36,735 nt of DNA from Ruminococcaceae bacterium UBA7101 (GTDB taxonomy: Bacteria > Bacillota > Clostridia > Oscillospirales > Acutalibacteraceae), in assembly GCA_002493325.1 (NCBI GenBank), contig DKYL01000093.1, positions 23,468-60,202 on the forward strand, written 5' to 3'. Below the pieces are notes generated by a model. That model saw only the letters and a list, made by a program, of their open reading frames with translations, searched no databases and was not told where the DNA came from. The position numbers were made by a program, and so were the translations under genes. Positions 27,139-36,160 of the stretch are shown piece by piece; position 1 is the first letter of the stretch; every line of letters begins with the position of its first letter.

Positions 27139-27523
27139 TTATTCTTCGTTTACACAAATTGAAAATTTCAGTATTCTATCTTTGAAACGGCAAGATTTTC
27201 CCCCTAAATAATTACCCCATTCCAAATCAGGGTAATACTTGCCTGTCGTAATCTGTAAACAAAATGAACCATCATAACTGAAAATGACAGGTCTTGTAAT
27301 ATCAATTTTCTTAACAAAATTATACTCTGCTCTGAATGCCTACGTCTTTTCAAAATCAGATTCATTGGCAAGGGACCATATAATCATACTTGAATGATTT
27401 TTTCTGTGATACAATTTTCTGTCCGTAATACAAATGCTGTAAATCACCGTGCGGTGTAACTGCAAAAATATAGGAAGTGTTTTGTGTATTCAGATGAAAT
27501 ACATTATTCTTTATACAAATCAT
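27139..27523 (-). pseudogene. Mosaic relic of glycoside hydrolase genes (GH36 N-terminus, GH2 catalytic piece)
   Basis: On the minus strand, ATG 27523 starts a peptide MICIKNNVFHLNTQNTSYIF, then HLYYGQKI, which is the conserved start of GH36 alpha-galactosidases. It stops at 27362 after 53 codons. Another frame from about 27410 reads YHRKNHSSMIIWSLANESD, the GH2 acid/base motif. It hits an in-frame TAG (27340-27342) and goes on with EYNFVKKIDITRPVIFSYD, also GH2-like. The end, YYPDLEWGNYLGGK to the TAA at 27139, is not identified. Pieces of at least two families joined within 390 bp, plus a nonsense codon, show decay after rearrangement. Nothing else was found between 26991 and 27667 apart from the hairpin at 27055. 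Confidence 0.7.
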
Positions 27524-27667
27524 AAAAAACACCTTAATTTTAAATAATATGCATTCTTTTTTATGATTGCATTTCTAAACTTTCGGGCAGAAAATATAAA
27601 GTTATCCTTTTCTATTTTATATATAATTGAAATAGCAGAAATAATAAGCAAAGAAAAGGGGATAAAA

Positions 27668-29980
27668 ATGAAGGATATTAAATCAAAACTCATTAAGGGA
27701 ACCGAAGATTTAAAACTATATTGGAAAACGCCGCCTCACGGCAGATATATGCCGTTTAAGGAAATTGCCTCCCTCGCAGTTGGCGGAATGGGCGTTAAAT
27801 TTATTTGCTATGCTGTTCAGCTTATGATTTTAAGCGTAGGAAATACCTTAATCGGAAACACAATTGGTATTCCGCCAAGAGAACTTTATGTAATCTATGT
27901 TCTGAGTGTTGTCGCAAGCTTTCCGCTTACCGCAATAAGAGCAAAAATCATTGATAATTCGGGAAATAAAAAAGGTAAATTCCGTCCGTACATTTTCACT
28001 ATGGCGATACCGACTGTTATACTTGCAATAGGCTTTACCTGGATGCCGTATGATAATATGAACACGCTTTGGAAATGCGTAACCGTTTTGCTTTATAATA
28101 TCGGTTTTCAGTTTTTCTATATGTTTATGTTTGACTCATACACAAACATTATAAATGTGCTGTCACCAAATACATATGAGCGTTCAGATGTAAACTCTGT
28201 GACCGCAGTAGTTGACTCCTTTGCACCTACAATCATAAGTTTTATTCTGCCTCTTCTTGCAAGTGCAATCACAGGTCAGAACACAATTTATGATATGAAA
28301 ATTTACAGAGCGATTTTTCCCCCTCTTTTACTTTTCGGCTTACTGCTCACAATTTTCATTCATAAAAATACAGAAGAAAAAATTGTTCAGGCAAAAACGC
28401 ATATTATTCAGATTAAGTTTATGGATGCTCTGCGTGCCGTTGCAAAAAACAAATATTTCTGGATCATTTCGCTTGCCGGCTGGATAGGATTTCTTGAATC
28501 CTCCTTTGCAACAATTCTTGCATGGCTTTATAACTATCAGGAAGCCTGCACCCCGATGCAGTACTCAATAGTTACTGCTGTTTACGGCAATTCTGCACTA
28601 TGGTCGATGCTGTTTGCACCTATATTAATCCGTAAGATAGGAAAAAGGAATCTGCTTATTTCATCTAACTTAATGAGCATTGCTTTTATTCTTATGATGT
28701 ACCCTGTTGTAACACAGGCACCAAAGAATACGATTATCTGGCTTATGCTTGGCTGTATGTTTATTAATGGCTTGGGTACATCCTTAGGCAACCTTTTAAC
28801 CTACAGTCTTAACGGTGACATCCGAGATTACCAACAATATATAACAGGTGAAAGAATTGACGGTATGTTCCTTGCAATCGGACTGATCGGAAGCGTTGTC
28901 ACTATGGTAACGGGCTTTGTGCTGCCTGCAATTTACGATTATGCCGGTCTTAATGAGCAGGTTGCTGTTTCTTTGGGATATGACGGAACGAATGTTTATC
29001 ATGTGCTTTATAATGAATATTACTTTAAACACATCTGCGGTATTCTGATTATTGCATCAGCAGTGGGTGCAGCACTGAATGCGATACCTTATTTCTTTTA
29101 TGATTTAACGGAAACAAAGCAAAAGGCTATGGTAACGGTTCTGAAAATAAGAGCTTTATTTGAAGACTACGGAAATGATGCACTGTCCGACGAACAGCTT
29201 GTTGAAGCAATAGATATTATTGAAGAATCACAGAAATTAGCTGATGAAACGCCGATAAAGCCAACTAAAAATAATATAAAAGCAGCAAAAAAATCAAAAG
29301 ATAAGGCAGCTGTAAAAGCCGCCAAGGCAAAATATAAAGAGCAAAAGGAACGCAACGAAAAAATTACAATCGCAAAATTTGTTGTTGAAGAAATCAACAA
29401 ATTCGATAAGCCTGCTATGCAACAAGAGCTTTTAATTGCGCAGCAAATCTTTGACGCAGGGTTAGACGGATTTGCCGCACTTACTATCAGGGGCAAAGAA
29501 AAACAACTCAAAGAATCGCGAAAGCTGATTAAAAAATATTATCCCAATGGTATTGTTCCTTTTGATGCTGCTGTATTTGATACTCTTTTTGCAAAAGAAG
29601 ATGAAATAGAGGAAAAACGCAGAGAGCTTGCAAATCTTCCAAAATCCAAAGAGAACAAAGAGCAGCTAAAGCAATTAAATAAGGAAAAAGCTGAAATCAG
29701 AAAACAGACTAAAGAGAATGTTAACCGCAATTCAATATACAACAGAACTGCGAAGCCATATCTTGATGCTAAAAAGCTTTTAATTCAAAAAGAAAATTAC
29801 AGCCACTACGAAGAAATTAAAACACGCTATGAGGAATCCAAGGCTCGTGCAGAACAAGCTCGCCTTGCTCATGAAGAGGCTCGCCGAAAAGAAGCACAGG
29901 AAAAGGAATTGTATGCAGCAAAAAAGCGTGAGGAAAGAAAAGCAGCTAAACAGAAAGGCAGAAAAAATGAAAAGAATTAA
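27668..29980 (+). CDS. GPH-family sugar:cation symporter with long charged C-terminal extension
   Basis: ATG 27668 follows AAAGGGG and gives 770 aa; an earlier in-frame start at 27563 has no ribosome binding site. Residues about 1-515 form a 12-helix GPH/MelB-like transporter with DIRDYQQYITGERIDG, paralogous to the symporter at 14942. Beyond about residue 520 a tail of roughly 250 residues is rich in Lys, Glu, Ala and Gln, with predicted coiled coil (KKSKDKAAVKAAKAKYKEQK, EEARRKEAQEKELYAAKKRE). This is unusual, since GPH proteins are normally 450-520 aa. The tail is probably cytoplasmic, as a regulatory or scaffolding part. It overlaps the GH18 start by 14 bp. Candidate promoter TATAAT at 27622 lacks a clear -35. 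Confidence 0.88.
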   Translation: MKDIKSKLIKGTEDLKLYWKTPPHGRYMPFKEIASLAVGGMGVKFICYAVQLMILSVGNTLIGNTIGIPPRELYVIYVLSVVASFPLTAIRAKIIDNSGNKKGKFRPYIFTMAIPTVILAIGFTWMPYDNMNTLWKCVTVLLYNIGFQFFYMFMFDSYTNIINVLSPNTYERSDVNSVTAVVDSFAPTIISFILPLLASAITGQNTIYDMKIYRAIFPPLLLFGLLLTIFIHKNTEEKIVQAKTHIIQIKFMDALRAVAKNKYFWIISLAGWIGFLESSFATILAWLYNYQEACTPMQYSIVTAVYGNSALWSMLFAPILIRKIGKRNLLISSNLMSIAFILMMYPVVTQAPKNTIIWLMLGCMFINGLGTSLGNLLTYSLNGDIRDYQQYITGERIDGMFLAIGLIGSVVTMVTGFVLPAIYDYAGLNEQVAVSLGYDGTNVYHVLYNEYYFKHICGILIIASAVGAALNAIPYFFYDLTETKQKAMVTVLKIRALFEDYGNDALSDEQLVEAIDIIEESQKLADETPIKPTKNNIKAAKKSKDKAAVKAAKAKYKEQKERNEKITIAKFVVEEINKFDKPAMQQELLIAQQIFDAGLDGFAALTIRGKEKQLKESRKLIKKYYPNGIVPFDAAVFDTLFAKEDEIEEKRRELANLPKSKENKEQLKQLNKEKAEIRKQTKENVNRNSIYNRTAKPYLDAKKLLIQKENYSHYEEIKTRYEESKARAEQARLAHEEARRKEAQEKELYAAKKREERKAAKQKGRKNEKN

Positions 29981-31457
29981 AACAAGCATATTATGCATTA
30001 TTATTGCAATTGCCCTTATGGTTTCGGTATTTGCTGTTAAACAAGTAAAAACGGCTGATGATACATTTCAGACGGACAGCTCTTATATCACAGCAGAAAA
30101 CTTAGCTTTAAATAAAGGAAAAGAAAAATTTAAAAAGCTGACAGACGGTAATCCGTCAACCGGCTTTAAAAGTTTGAGAAAAAGTAATACCGCCATTGAT
30201 ATTGACCTTGAAAACGCAAAAGAAATCAACTGCATTGTTTTAAAGGAAGACGGACTGAACATCAAGGATTTCACTATTCTTATTTCAGAGGACGGCAAAA
30301 CATATTCTCAGATTTATCACGGTGACAAAATTGAATACCACAGGCTTTGCACTTTTGATGCGGTTACTGCAAGATACATCCGTATATTTGTGAATGAGTC
30401 TGATAATTTCTTTCGTTTAAAAGAAATTGAAGTATATAATCAGCCAAAGGTGAACAGTGATGATTTCAGAATGACAGGTTATGTACTGAACAGCGATTTT
30501 TATGAAATATTGCAGAATGATGAAATAAAAGATAAACACTCTGCAATTAAGAATATGCTTGAAAGCTATCATTTTTCAGGCTTAACACACGTTAACTTCT
30601 ACTGCGGTATTTCCTTTGATGAAAACGGGAATGTCTTTGTAGGAGATAGCAGCGGTGATTTGCAAAAGCAAAAGAAAGAGCTACAGTATATGGTTGACTG
30701 TATGCGTGAATACGGCAAAAAAAACCTGAAAATCACATATGTTATTGCTAGCGGCTCAGGCAATCCTGCCATAAACACTGCTATGCATGATAATAAAGAT
30801 GTTTTCATAAAAAATCTTATTTCTGCTGCAAATGAATTTGGCTTTGACGGAATTGACTTTGACTATGAATTTCCACAAAGTGACTATGATTATCAGGTGT
30901 TCGGCGACTTTCTTGTTGAACTAAAAAGTCATATGCTGACAGATATGAATGTAAAAGAGGATTGTATATTATCCTGTGCGTTCGGCACAAGAGATATCCA
31001 TTATCCGCAAAAGGTTATTGATGCTATTGACACAGTAAATATGATGACCTATGATATATTTGATCAGGACGGTCAGCATTCAAGCTTTTGGAGCTGTGCT
31101 GTGCAGGGTGCAAAATATTTAGAAAAAATCGGTTTTTCAAAGGAACAAATTAATATCGGAATCCCATTTTACGGCACACAGGTTGACGCTTTAATGGAAC
31201 AGTATATCTATAAGTATATATCCGGATTTGATTACTATGAAAATACATATACCTTTAATTCATATTTAGATGGCTCACCGACTGAGGTGTATTTCAACTC
31301 CCCTGCTATGGTCAGGGACAAAACAGCATATGCACTTTTGAATGAATACGGCGGAATTATGGTATGGCATTTTTCCTGTGATACGGATTATGCCTCAGAC
31401 TATTCACTGTGGAAAGCGGCATATACTGCTGCCGCTCAGTTCGGAGGTGCAAAGTAA
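29967..31457 (+). CDS. Secreted or membrane-anchored GH18 hydrolase with F5/8 type C (discoidin) domain
   Basis: Start chosen at ATG 29967 (AAAGG upstream), giving 496 aa with a signal peptide or anchor (MKRIKTSILCIIIAIALMVS). Residues about 38-160 form an F5/8 type C/CBM32-like domain (LTDGNPSTGFKS, ARYIRIFV, LKEIEVYN). The GH18 barrel spans about 165-496 with catalytic DGIDFDYE: Asp294, Asp297, Asp299 and acid Glu301. GH18 includes chitinases and endo-beta-N-acetylglucosaminidases that work by substrate-assisted catalysis on GlcNAc-linked glycans. It overlaps the symporter by 14 bp and is coupled to the next gene. It is one of two apparently exported enzymes here, so it may release oligosaccharides for uptake. 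Confidence 0.9.
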   Translation: MKRIKTSILCIIIAIALMVSVFAVKQVKTADDTFQTDSSYITAENLALNKGKEKFKKLTDGNPSTGFKSLRKSNTAIDIDLENAKEINCIVLKEDGLNIKDFTILISEDGKTYSQIYHGDKIEYHRLCTFDAVTARYIRIFVNESDNFFRLKEIEVYNQPKVNSDDFRMTGYVLNSDFYEILQNDEIKDKHSAIKNMLESYHFSGLTHVNFYCGISFDENGNVFVGDSSGDLQKQKKELQYMVDCMREYGKKNLKITYVIASGSGNPAINTAMHDNKDVFIKNLISAANEFGFDGIDFDYEFPQSDYDYQVFGDFLVELKSHMLTDMNVKEDCILSCAFGTRDIHYPQKVIDAIDTVNMMTYDIFDQDGQHSSFWSCAVQGAKYLEKIGFSKEQINIGIPFYGTQVDALMEQYIYKYISGFDYYENTYTFNSYLDGSPTEVYFNSPAMVRDKTAYALLNEYGGIMVWHFSCDTDYASDYSLWKAAYTAAAQFGGAK

Positions 31458-32440
31458 TGAAAAACATAATAAATAAAAATACAATACATATTTCTGCATT
31501 TTCAGTTGTTTTCTATATCGTTTCCATATTCATAACCTTTGATACATATTGCAAAAATCAGGTAACACCCGAAACACCGCTTTATAATATTGCAGGACTG
31601 CCGTTTCTGAGGATGGACTTTATTCTTATTCTTTTTACCGCCGCTTTCTTAATCGGCTCACTTGTTTCCATTCTGCTAAAAAAAGGCATTAAAATCCTTC
31701 TGCCGTTATCACTCGGGGTGTTGGGATGTATTGCATTATTCATATCCCTTTTTGATGTAAACACGATGCAGATTATTGACCCCACAATGAGAATAAGTCA
31801 TGTAATTATGACTGTTTCAAGGGTGCTTGCCATCTTTGCAGGTGCAAGCGGTATCTTTGCAGGTATAGCTGTTATGGCAGTTTTTAACAGCTTATCTTCA
31901 AAAAAGCCAATATTAATATCCTCCGTTTCAGCAATCATTTTAAGCGTTGTTGCCAATGCAGAAAATATGCAGACAGTTCTTTATTTTGTATGTGCAGTAT
32001 TACTGCTTATCAGCTCTTTGTCAGTTGATTTTTCAAAATCTTCGGATTTAGAGATTTTAAAACCAAAAATTTCAAAACGCTCTTTAGCTGAATTCATTTC
32101 AGTATTGTCGATTACTGTTCTTTTCGGCATTTCATATAGCGTATTACGCGAAAATACAGGGATAAGCGAAACAGGATTTACTGCAATATCCGGATTGATT
32201 CTATTATTATTGTTTATAACATTAAGTGATAAACAATCGTGTGTTATCAACAGTTTAGCATTGTTTTTCGGAAGTATAGTGAGCTACATATGCATTCACT
32301 ATGCATCGGATGTTATCACCTATTCAGGCAACAGAGTTGTATATGTTATGCCCTACAGCATTGGTATTGCCTGTATAGCAATTATTATAGTAACGATCTT
32401 GTATAAGCTTATTATCAATCATAAACAAAAAAGCAATTAA
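31457..32440 (+). CDS. Uncharacterised polytopic membrane protein
   Basis: ATG 31457 overlaps the GH18 stop by one base and follows GGAGG (31443-31447) inside the GH18 end. This fixes the start and gives 327 aa. About ten hydrophobic segments are visible (for example residues 12-28, 54-74, 78-97, 117-145, 210-230, 262-283 and 295-318), with short charged loops and a Lys-rich C-terminus (NHKQKSN). I recognise no family motif or catalytic residue. Its coupling to GH18 and nearness to the symporter suggest a partner in glycan uptake or anchoring of the exported enzyme; this is only context. The following 173 bp to 32613 hold no gene, only the ribosome binding site of GH89. Confidence 0.8.
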   Translation: MKNIINKNTIHISAFSVVFYIVSIFITFDTYCKNQVTPETPLYNIAGLPFLRMDFILILFTAAFLIGSLVSILLKKGIKILLPLSLGVLGCIALFISLFDVNTMQIIDPTMRISHVIMTVSRVLAIFAGASGIFAGIAVMAVFNSLSSKKPILISSVSAIILSVVANAENMQTVLYFVCAVLLLISSLSVDFSKSSDLEILKPKISKRSLAEFISVLSITVLFGISYSVLRENTGISETGFTAISGLILLLLFITLSDKQSCVINSLALFFGSIVSYICIHYASDVITYSGNRVVYVMPYSIGIACIAIIIVTILYKLIINHKQKSN

Positions 32441-32613
32441 CCAAAGCAAAAATTTTTGAGGTGCAAAATAGGAATGGAAGATATGAACAGCTTGCTGACT
32501 CCTGTAAAAGCACAAAAAATATGATAAAACCGCAAGAACGTTCTATTCACATTGTAATAAAAAAGTCTTATCGTTTTTATGATATTAAAACAGTAACAAA
32601 TTAAGGAGTAGTT

Positions 32614-34743
32614 ATGGATAAAGTTGTAAATGGCTTTTTAGAACGCAATCTGTCTGATTTCAAGAATGATTTCATAATTGAATTGAAAAAAGCAGATAAG
32701 GATTATTACCGTATAAAATCACACGGCGGAAAAATTTACATAACTGCAAATAATTATGTATCAGCCTTTCACGGCATTTACTGCTATTTAAAAAAATTCT
32801 GCAATGTTCAGTTATCATGGTGCGGCAATCAACAAATACATATTGACAGCCTTGTAATGTTTGACGGCGAATTTTCCAAAACCATTGAGCAAAAATACAG
32901 GGTATATATGAATTACTGCACACTTGATTATTCCATGTGCTGGTGGGATTTTGAGCGCTGGGAAAAGGAAATTGATTTTATGGCAATGAACGGCATCAAT
33001 ATGCCCCTTGCCGTTGTGGGCACAGAGGCAGTTTGGTACGAAACCCTGCTTGAATTTGGCTTTACAAAAAAAGAGGCGCTCAATTCCGTTTCAGGTCCTG
33101 CCTTCTGGGCTTGGCAGTTAATGACCAATATCGAAGGTTATCTGCCGCCTGAAAATGAAAAGTATGTTTACGAACGCCTTGAACTCGGCAGAAAAATTCT
33201 AAACAGATACATAGAGTTCGGTATGTTCCCGATTCAGCAGGGTTTTTCAGGTCATGTGCCTGTATTGCTGAAAAAGAAATATCCGAAAGCAAAAATATTA
33301 ATGCAGAGAGGTTGGTGCCGTTATCCGAGAACTGCACAGCTTGACCCGCTGGACAATCTATTTTTTACATTCGGCACAGTTTATCTCAACAAAATGAATG
33401 CGCTTTTCGGCAATCATCATTTTATTGCCTGCGACCCGTTTCACGAGGGTACACCGCCAAAATTAAGCAAGGAATATTTGAATCAGGTAGGTCAGGCTAT
33501 CAACAGGCTTTATGAAAGCTTTGACAAAAATTCCACTTGGGTTATGCAGGCGTGGACAATGCGAGAGCATATTGTGAAAGCCGTGCCGAAAGAGCGTTTG
33601 CTTATTCTGGATTTAAACAGTGAAAAAACACCGCAGAATAATAATTGCTGGGGTTATCCTGTTGTGGCAGGTATGCTGCACGATTTCGGCGGTAAAAACG
33701 CAATGCAGGGCAAGCTTGAAAAACACAGCAAAAATAGTTATATGAAATTAAAGCAAAACGGCGCTAATGTGGTTGGCAGTGGTATGTTTATGGAGGGAAT
33801 AGAACAAAATCCCGTTGTTTATGATTTACAGTTTGAAATGCTCACCGCAGAAACATCCATCAATCTTGACAAGTGGCTTGACAATTATATTCTCCGCCGT
33901 TACGGAAAATATGATGAAACGCTGAGAAAAGCGTGGGACATTCTGCTCAAAACCTGCTACCGCAGTGACGGATATGAGGAAAACGAGGTTGGCTCTGCCC
34001 TTGTATCAAGACCGCAGCTGATACCGAAAAAAGCAGGACCCTGCTGTATAAACAAACTGCACTATGAGCCAAAGGAATTTGAAAAAGCAGTTGAATTATT
34101 TTTATCGGTCAGTGATGATTTTAAAAATTCAGACGGCTATCAATATGATTTATGCGATTTGACAAGGCAGGCAATGAGCAACCGATTTTATGATGAACAA
34201 TTCAGATTTGCGGCTGTCTATAAGAAAAAAGACATTAAAACTGCTGAAAAAATTGCGAAAAATCAGCTTGAACTTCTGCTTGATATTGACGAACTATTGT
34301 CACACAGAAGTGAGCTTTGCTTTTCACGATGGATAAATGATGCACACAATCTCGCAACAGATGAAAATGAAAAACGCTATTTTGATATGCATGCACGCAC
34401 ACTGCTCACCTCATGGGGTGATATAAACGGTAACACATCTCAGCTTTATGATTATGCATGGCGTGAATGGAGCGGTTTGATTAAAGAGTATTATTACAAG
34501 CGTTGGCAGATGTTTTATGAAAAGGCACTGCATTGTCTAAAAAACAAAAAGCCGCTTTTTATTATTAATGGAAACGGCGGTGTAGGAAGATATTATTACA
34601 AGGTATATCCATTCGGAAAAGAATTAAATAAATTTGAACTTGGTTGGCTGAAAGAATATAAGGAATATCCAAAGCCGTCAACCACTGATGTTATTCCAAA
34701 AGCAAAAGAATATGCCGAAAAGTGGGAATTTATAAATGAATAA
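32614..34743 (+). CDS. GH89 alpha-N-acetylglucosaminidase
   Basis: The 709-aa protein is a homologue of human NAGLU and Clostridium perfringens GH89. Conserved stretches include YRVYMNYCTLDYSMCWWDF (95-113) and MAMNGINMPLAVVGTEAVWY (123-142). The acid/base is Glu278 in DPFHEGTPP and the nucleophile Glu394 in FMEGIEQNP, at the places expected from NAGLU. GH89 removes terminal alpha-linked GlcNAc, as found alpha-1,4 on galactose in gastric-type mucin and in heparan sulfate. No signal peptide or carbohydrate-binding module is present, unlike the large secreted clostridial forms, so it acts in the cytoplasm. Start ATG 32614 follows AAGGAG. It is followed by two GH29 genes. Confidence 0.95.
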   Translation: MDKVVNGFLERNLSDFKNDFIIELKKADKDYYRIKSHGGKIYITANNYVSAFHGIYCYLKKFCNVQLSWCGNQQIHIDSLVMFDGEFSKTIEQKYRVYMNYCTLDYSMCWWDFERWEKEIDFMAMNGINMPLAVVGTEAVWYETLLEFGFTKKEALNSVSGPAFWAWQLMTNIEGYLPPENEKYVYERLELGRKILNRYIEFGMFPIQQGFSGHVPVLLKKKYPKAKILMQRGWCRYPRTAQLDPLDNLFFTFGTVYLNKMNALFGNHHFIACDPFHEGTPPKLSKEYLNQVGQAINRLYESFDKNSTWVMQAWTMREHIVKAVPKERLLILDLNSEKTPQNNNCWGYPVVAGMLHDFGGKNAMQGKLEKHSKNSYMKLKQNGANVVGSGMFMEGIEQNPVVYDLQFEMLTAETSINLDKWLDNYILRRYGKYDETLRKAWDILLKTCYRSDGYEENEVGSALVSRPQLIPKKAGPCCINKLHYEPKEFEKAVELFLSVSDDFKNSDGYQYDLCDLTRQAMSNRFYDEQFRFAAVYKKKDIKTAEKIAKNQLELLLDIDELLSHRSELCFSRWINDAHNLATDENEKRYFDMHARTLLTSWGDINGNTSQLYDYAWREWSGLIKEYYYKRWQMFYEKALHCLKNKKPLFIINGNGGVGRYYYKVYPFGKELNKFELGWLKEYKEYPKPSTTDVIPKAKEYAEKWEFINE

Positions 34744-34782
34744 CATATTTGTATTAAAATCGAAATAGATTAGGAGTAAATT

Positions 34783-36147
34783 ATGGGCTATTCATTAAAA
34801 CAAAGTGAATTTGATAAAGCAAAGCAGGGTGCAGAATTTACATATTTTACTGATGAGGAATGGAATAAATATCCCTTTGCAGATAAACAGGATACAAAAT
34901 GGTTTCGTGAGGCAAGGTATGGTTTATTTTTGCATGTCGGCATTTCTGCAATGGGAATGGTTGACATCAGCTGGACGAGAACAACGCACAAGCTGCCTGA
35001 CCCACCGTATTGGGGTAAAACTGTCCCTGATGAAGAATATGACAGTTGGTCAAAGCAGCTTGCTTTTGAAAAATTCAATGCAAAGGAATGGGCTTCCATT
35101 GCAAAGCAAAGCGGTTTTAAATATGTTGTAATTATCGCAAAACACCACGACGGCTTTCATATGTGGGACACTGCATATTCCGATTATAAAATTACAAATT
35201 CTCCCTTTGGCAGAGATTATCTTAAAGAATTGATTGACGCATTCCGCACAGCAGGTCTTAAAATAGGCGTTTATTATTCAAAGCGTGACTGGACACACCC
35301 TGATTATGAACCTGTTCCTGCTGCAGATTCTGTGGCAATAAAAACGCCGCCCCATTTTAAAATGAAAGAGGGCAAAGAATGGTATCTTACAGAAAAGCAC
35401 AAACGCTATCAGGAATATATGTTCAACACCGTGCGTGAGCTTATGACAAACTACGGCAGAATTGATTTGCTGTGGTGGGATGCTGAATACAACAATGGTA
35501 TGTTCACAAAGGAAATGTGGAATTCCGAAGAGCTTGAAAAAATGGTGCGAGAGCTTCAGCCGCATATCATTATCAACAACCGTGCAGGACTGCCGGGAGA
35601 TTATGATACGCCCGAAGGACACACAGGCTTTTTCCAGAACACAAGAATGTGGGAAACCTGTATGCCCCTCGGCAAGGACTGGGCATATTCACAAAGCAAA
35701 ATCAAAAGCGTAAAAAAGATACTTGCCCAGCTTATTAACTGCACAGGCGGTGACGGCAACTATCTTTTGAGTATCGGCTGCAAACCTGACGGCAGTATTG
35801 CCGAAAACGAGGCACAGCGAATGAAAGAGGTTGGTGCGTGGCTCAGAAAATACGGCGAAAGCATTTATGCAACACACGGCGGAATATGGAAGCCGACTAA
35901 AAAATATACCTCTTGTTTTAAAGGCAATACCGTTTATCTTCATATTTTAAAAGGCTTGCCGATAAGCTATTTATCCTTACCGCTGAGAAATAACACCTTT
36001 AAATCCTTTACCTGCTTAACAGGTGAAAAGGTCAGAATAAAAGTTAAAAACGGCAGACTGCATCTTCTCATAATAGGCAGGAAACTCAGCACACCCGATA
36101 CGATTATCAAAATAAAGCTTTCCACTAAACCGATTTTGGAAAACTGA
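34783..36147 (+). CDS. GH29 alpha-L-fucosidase
   Basis: The 454-aa protein has the GH29 barrel: WFREARYGLFLHVGIS (40-55), the conserved KHHDGFHMWDT (120-130) and the nucleophile Asp233 in DLLWWDAEY. A short C-terminal beta domain follows. No signal peptide. Retaining alpha-L-fucosidases release terminal L-fucose; whether this one is broad (GH29-A) or alpha-1,3/4-specific (GH29-B) cannot be told by eye. It follows GH89 by 39 bp with AGGAG before ATG 34783 and precedes a second GH29 by 13 bp. The liberated fucose could feed the FucI-like isomerase at 25515. Confidence 0.95.
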   Translation: MGYSLKQSEFDKAKQGAEFTYFTDEEWNKYPFADKQDTKWFREARYGLFLHVGISAMGMVDISWTRTTHKLPDPPYWGKTVPDEEYDSWSKQLAFEKFNAKEWASIAKQSGFKYVVIIAKHHDGFHMWDTAYSDYKITNSPFGRDYLKELIDAFRTAGLKIGVYYSKRDWTHPDYEPVPAADSVAIKTPPHFKMKEGKEWYLTEKHKRYQEYMFNTVRELMTNYGRIDLLWWDAEYNNGMFTKEMWNSEELEKMVRELQPHIIINNRAGLPGDYDTPEGHTGFFQNTRMWETCMPLGKDWAYSQSKIKSVKKILAQLINCTGGDGNYLLSIGCKPDGSIAENEAQRMKEVGAWLRKYGESIYATHGGIWKPTKKYTSCFKGNTVYLHILKGLPISYLSLPLRNNTFKSFTCLTGEKVRIKVKNGRLHLLIIGRKLSTPDTIIKIKLSTKPILEN

Positions 36148-36160
36148 AGGAGAAAGAATT

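Noticed and set aside
27445..27456. CACCGTGCGGTG palindrome, similar in composition to the proposed LacI operator
   Set aside because: It lies inside the GH36-like relic, where it encodes part of the conserved peptide (VTPHGD), and no promoter is near. The arms differ from CGTGC/GCACG.
29167..29511. Minus-strand open frame rich in Ser, Ala and Phe opposite the symporter tail
   Set aside because: It is a shadow of the Lys/Glu/Ala-rich coding strand; no ribosome binding site or known motif.
32447..32458. CAAAAATTTTTG self-complementary stretch after the membrane protein gene, possible terminator
   Set aside because: There is no loop and no GC stem, so it cannot form a terminator hairpin; GH89 is probably still reached by read-through or its own promoter.
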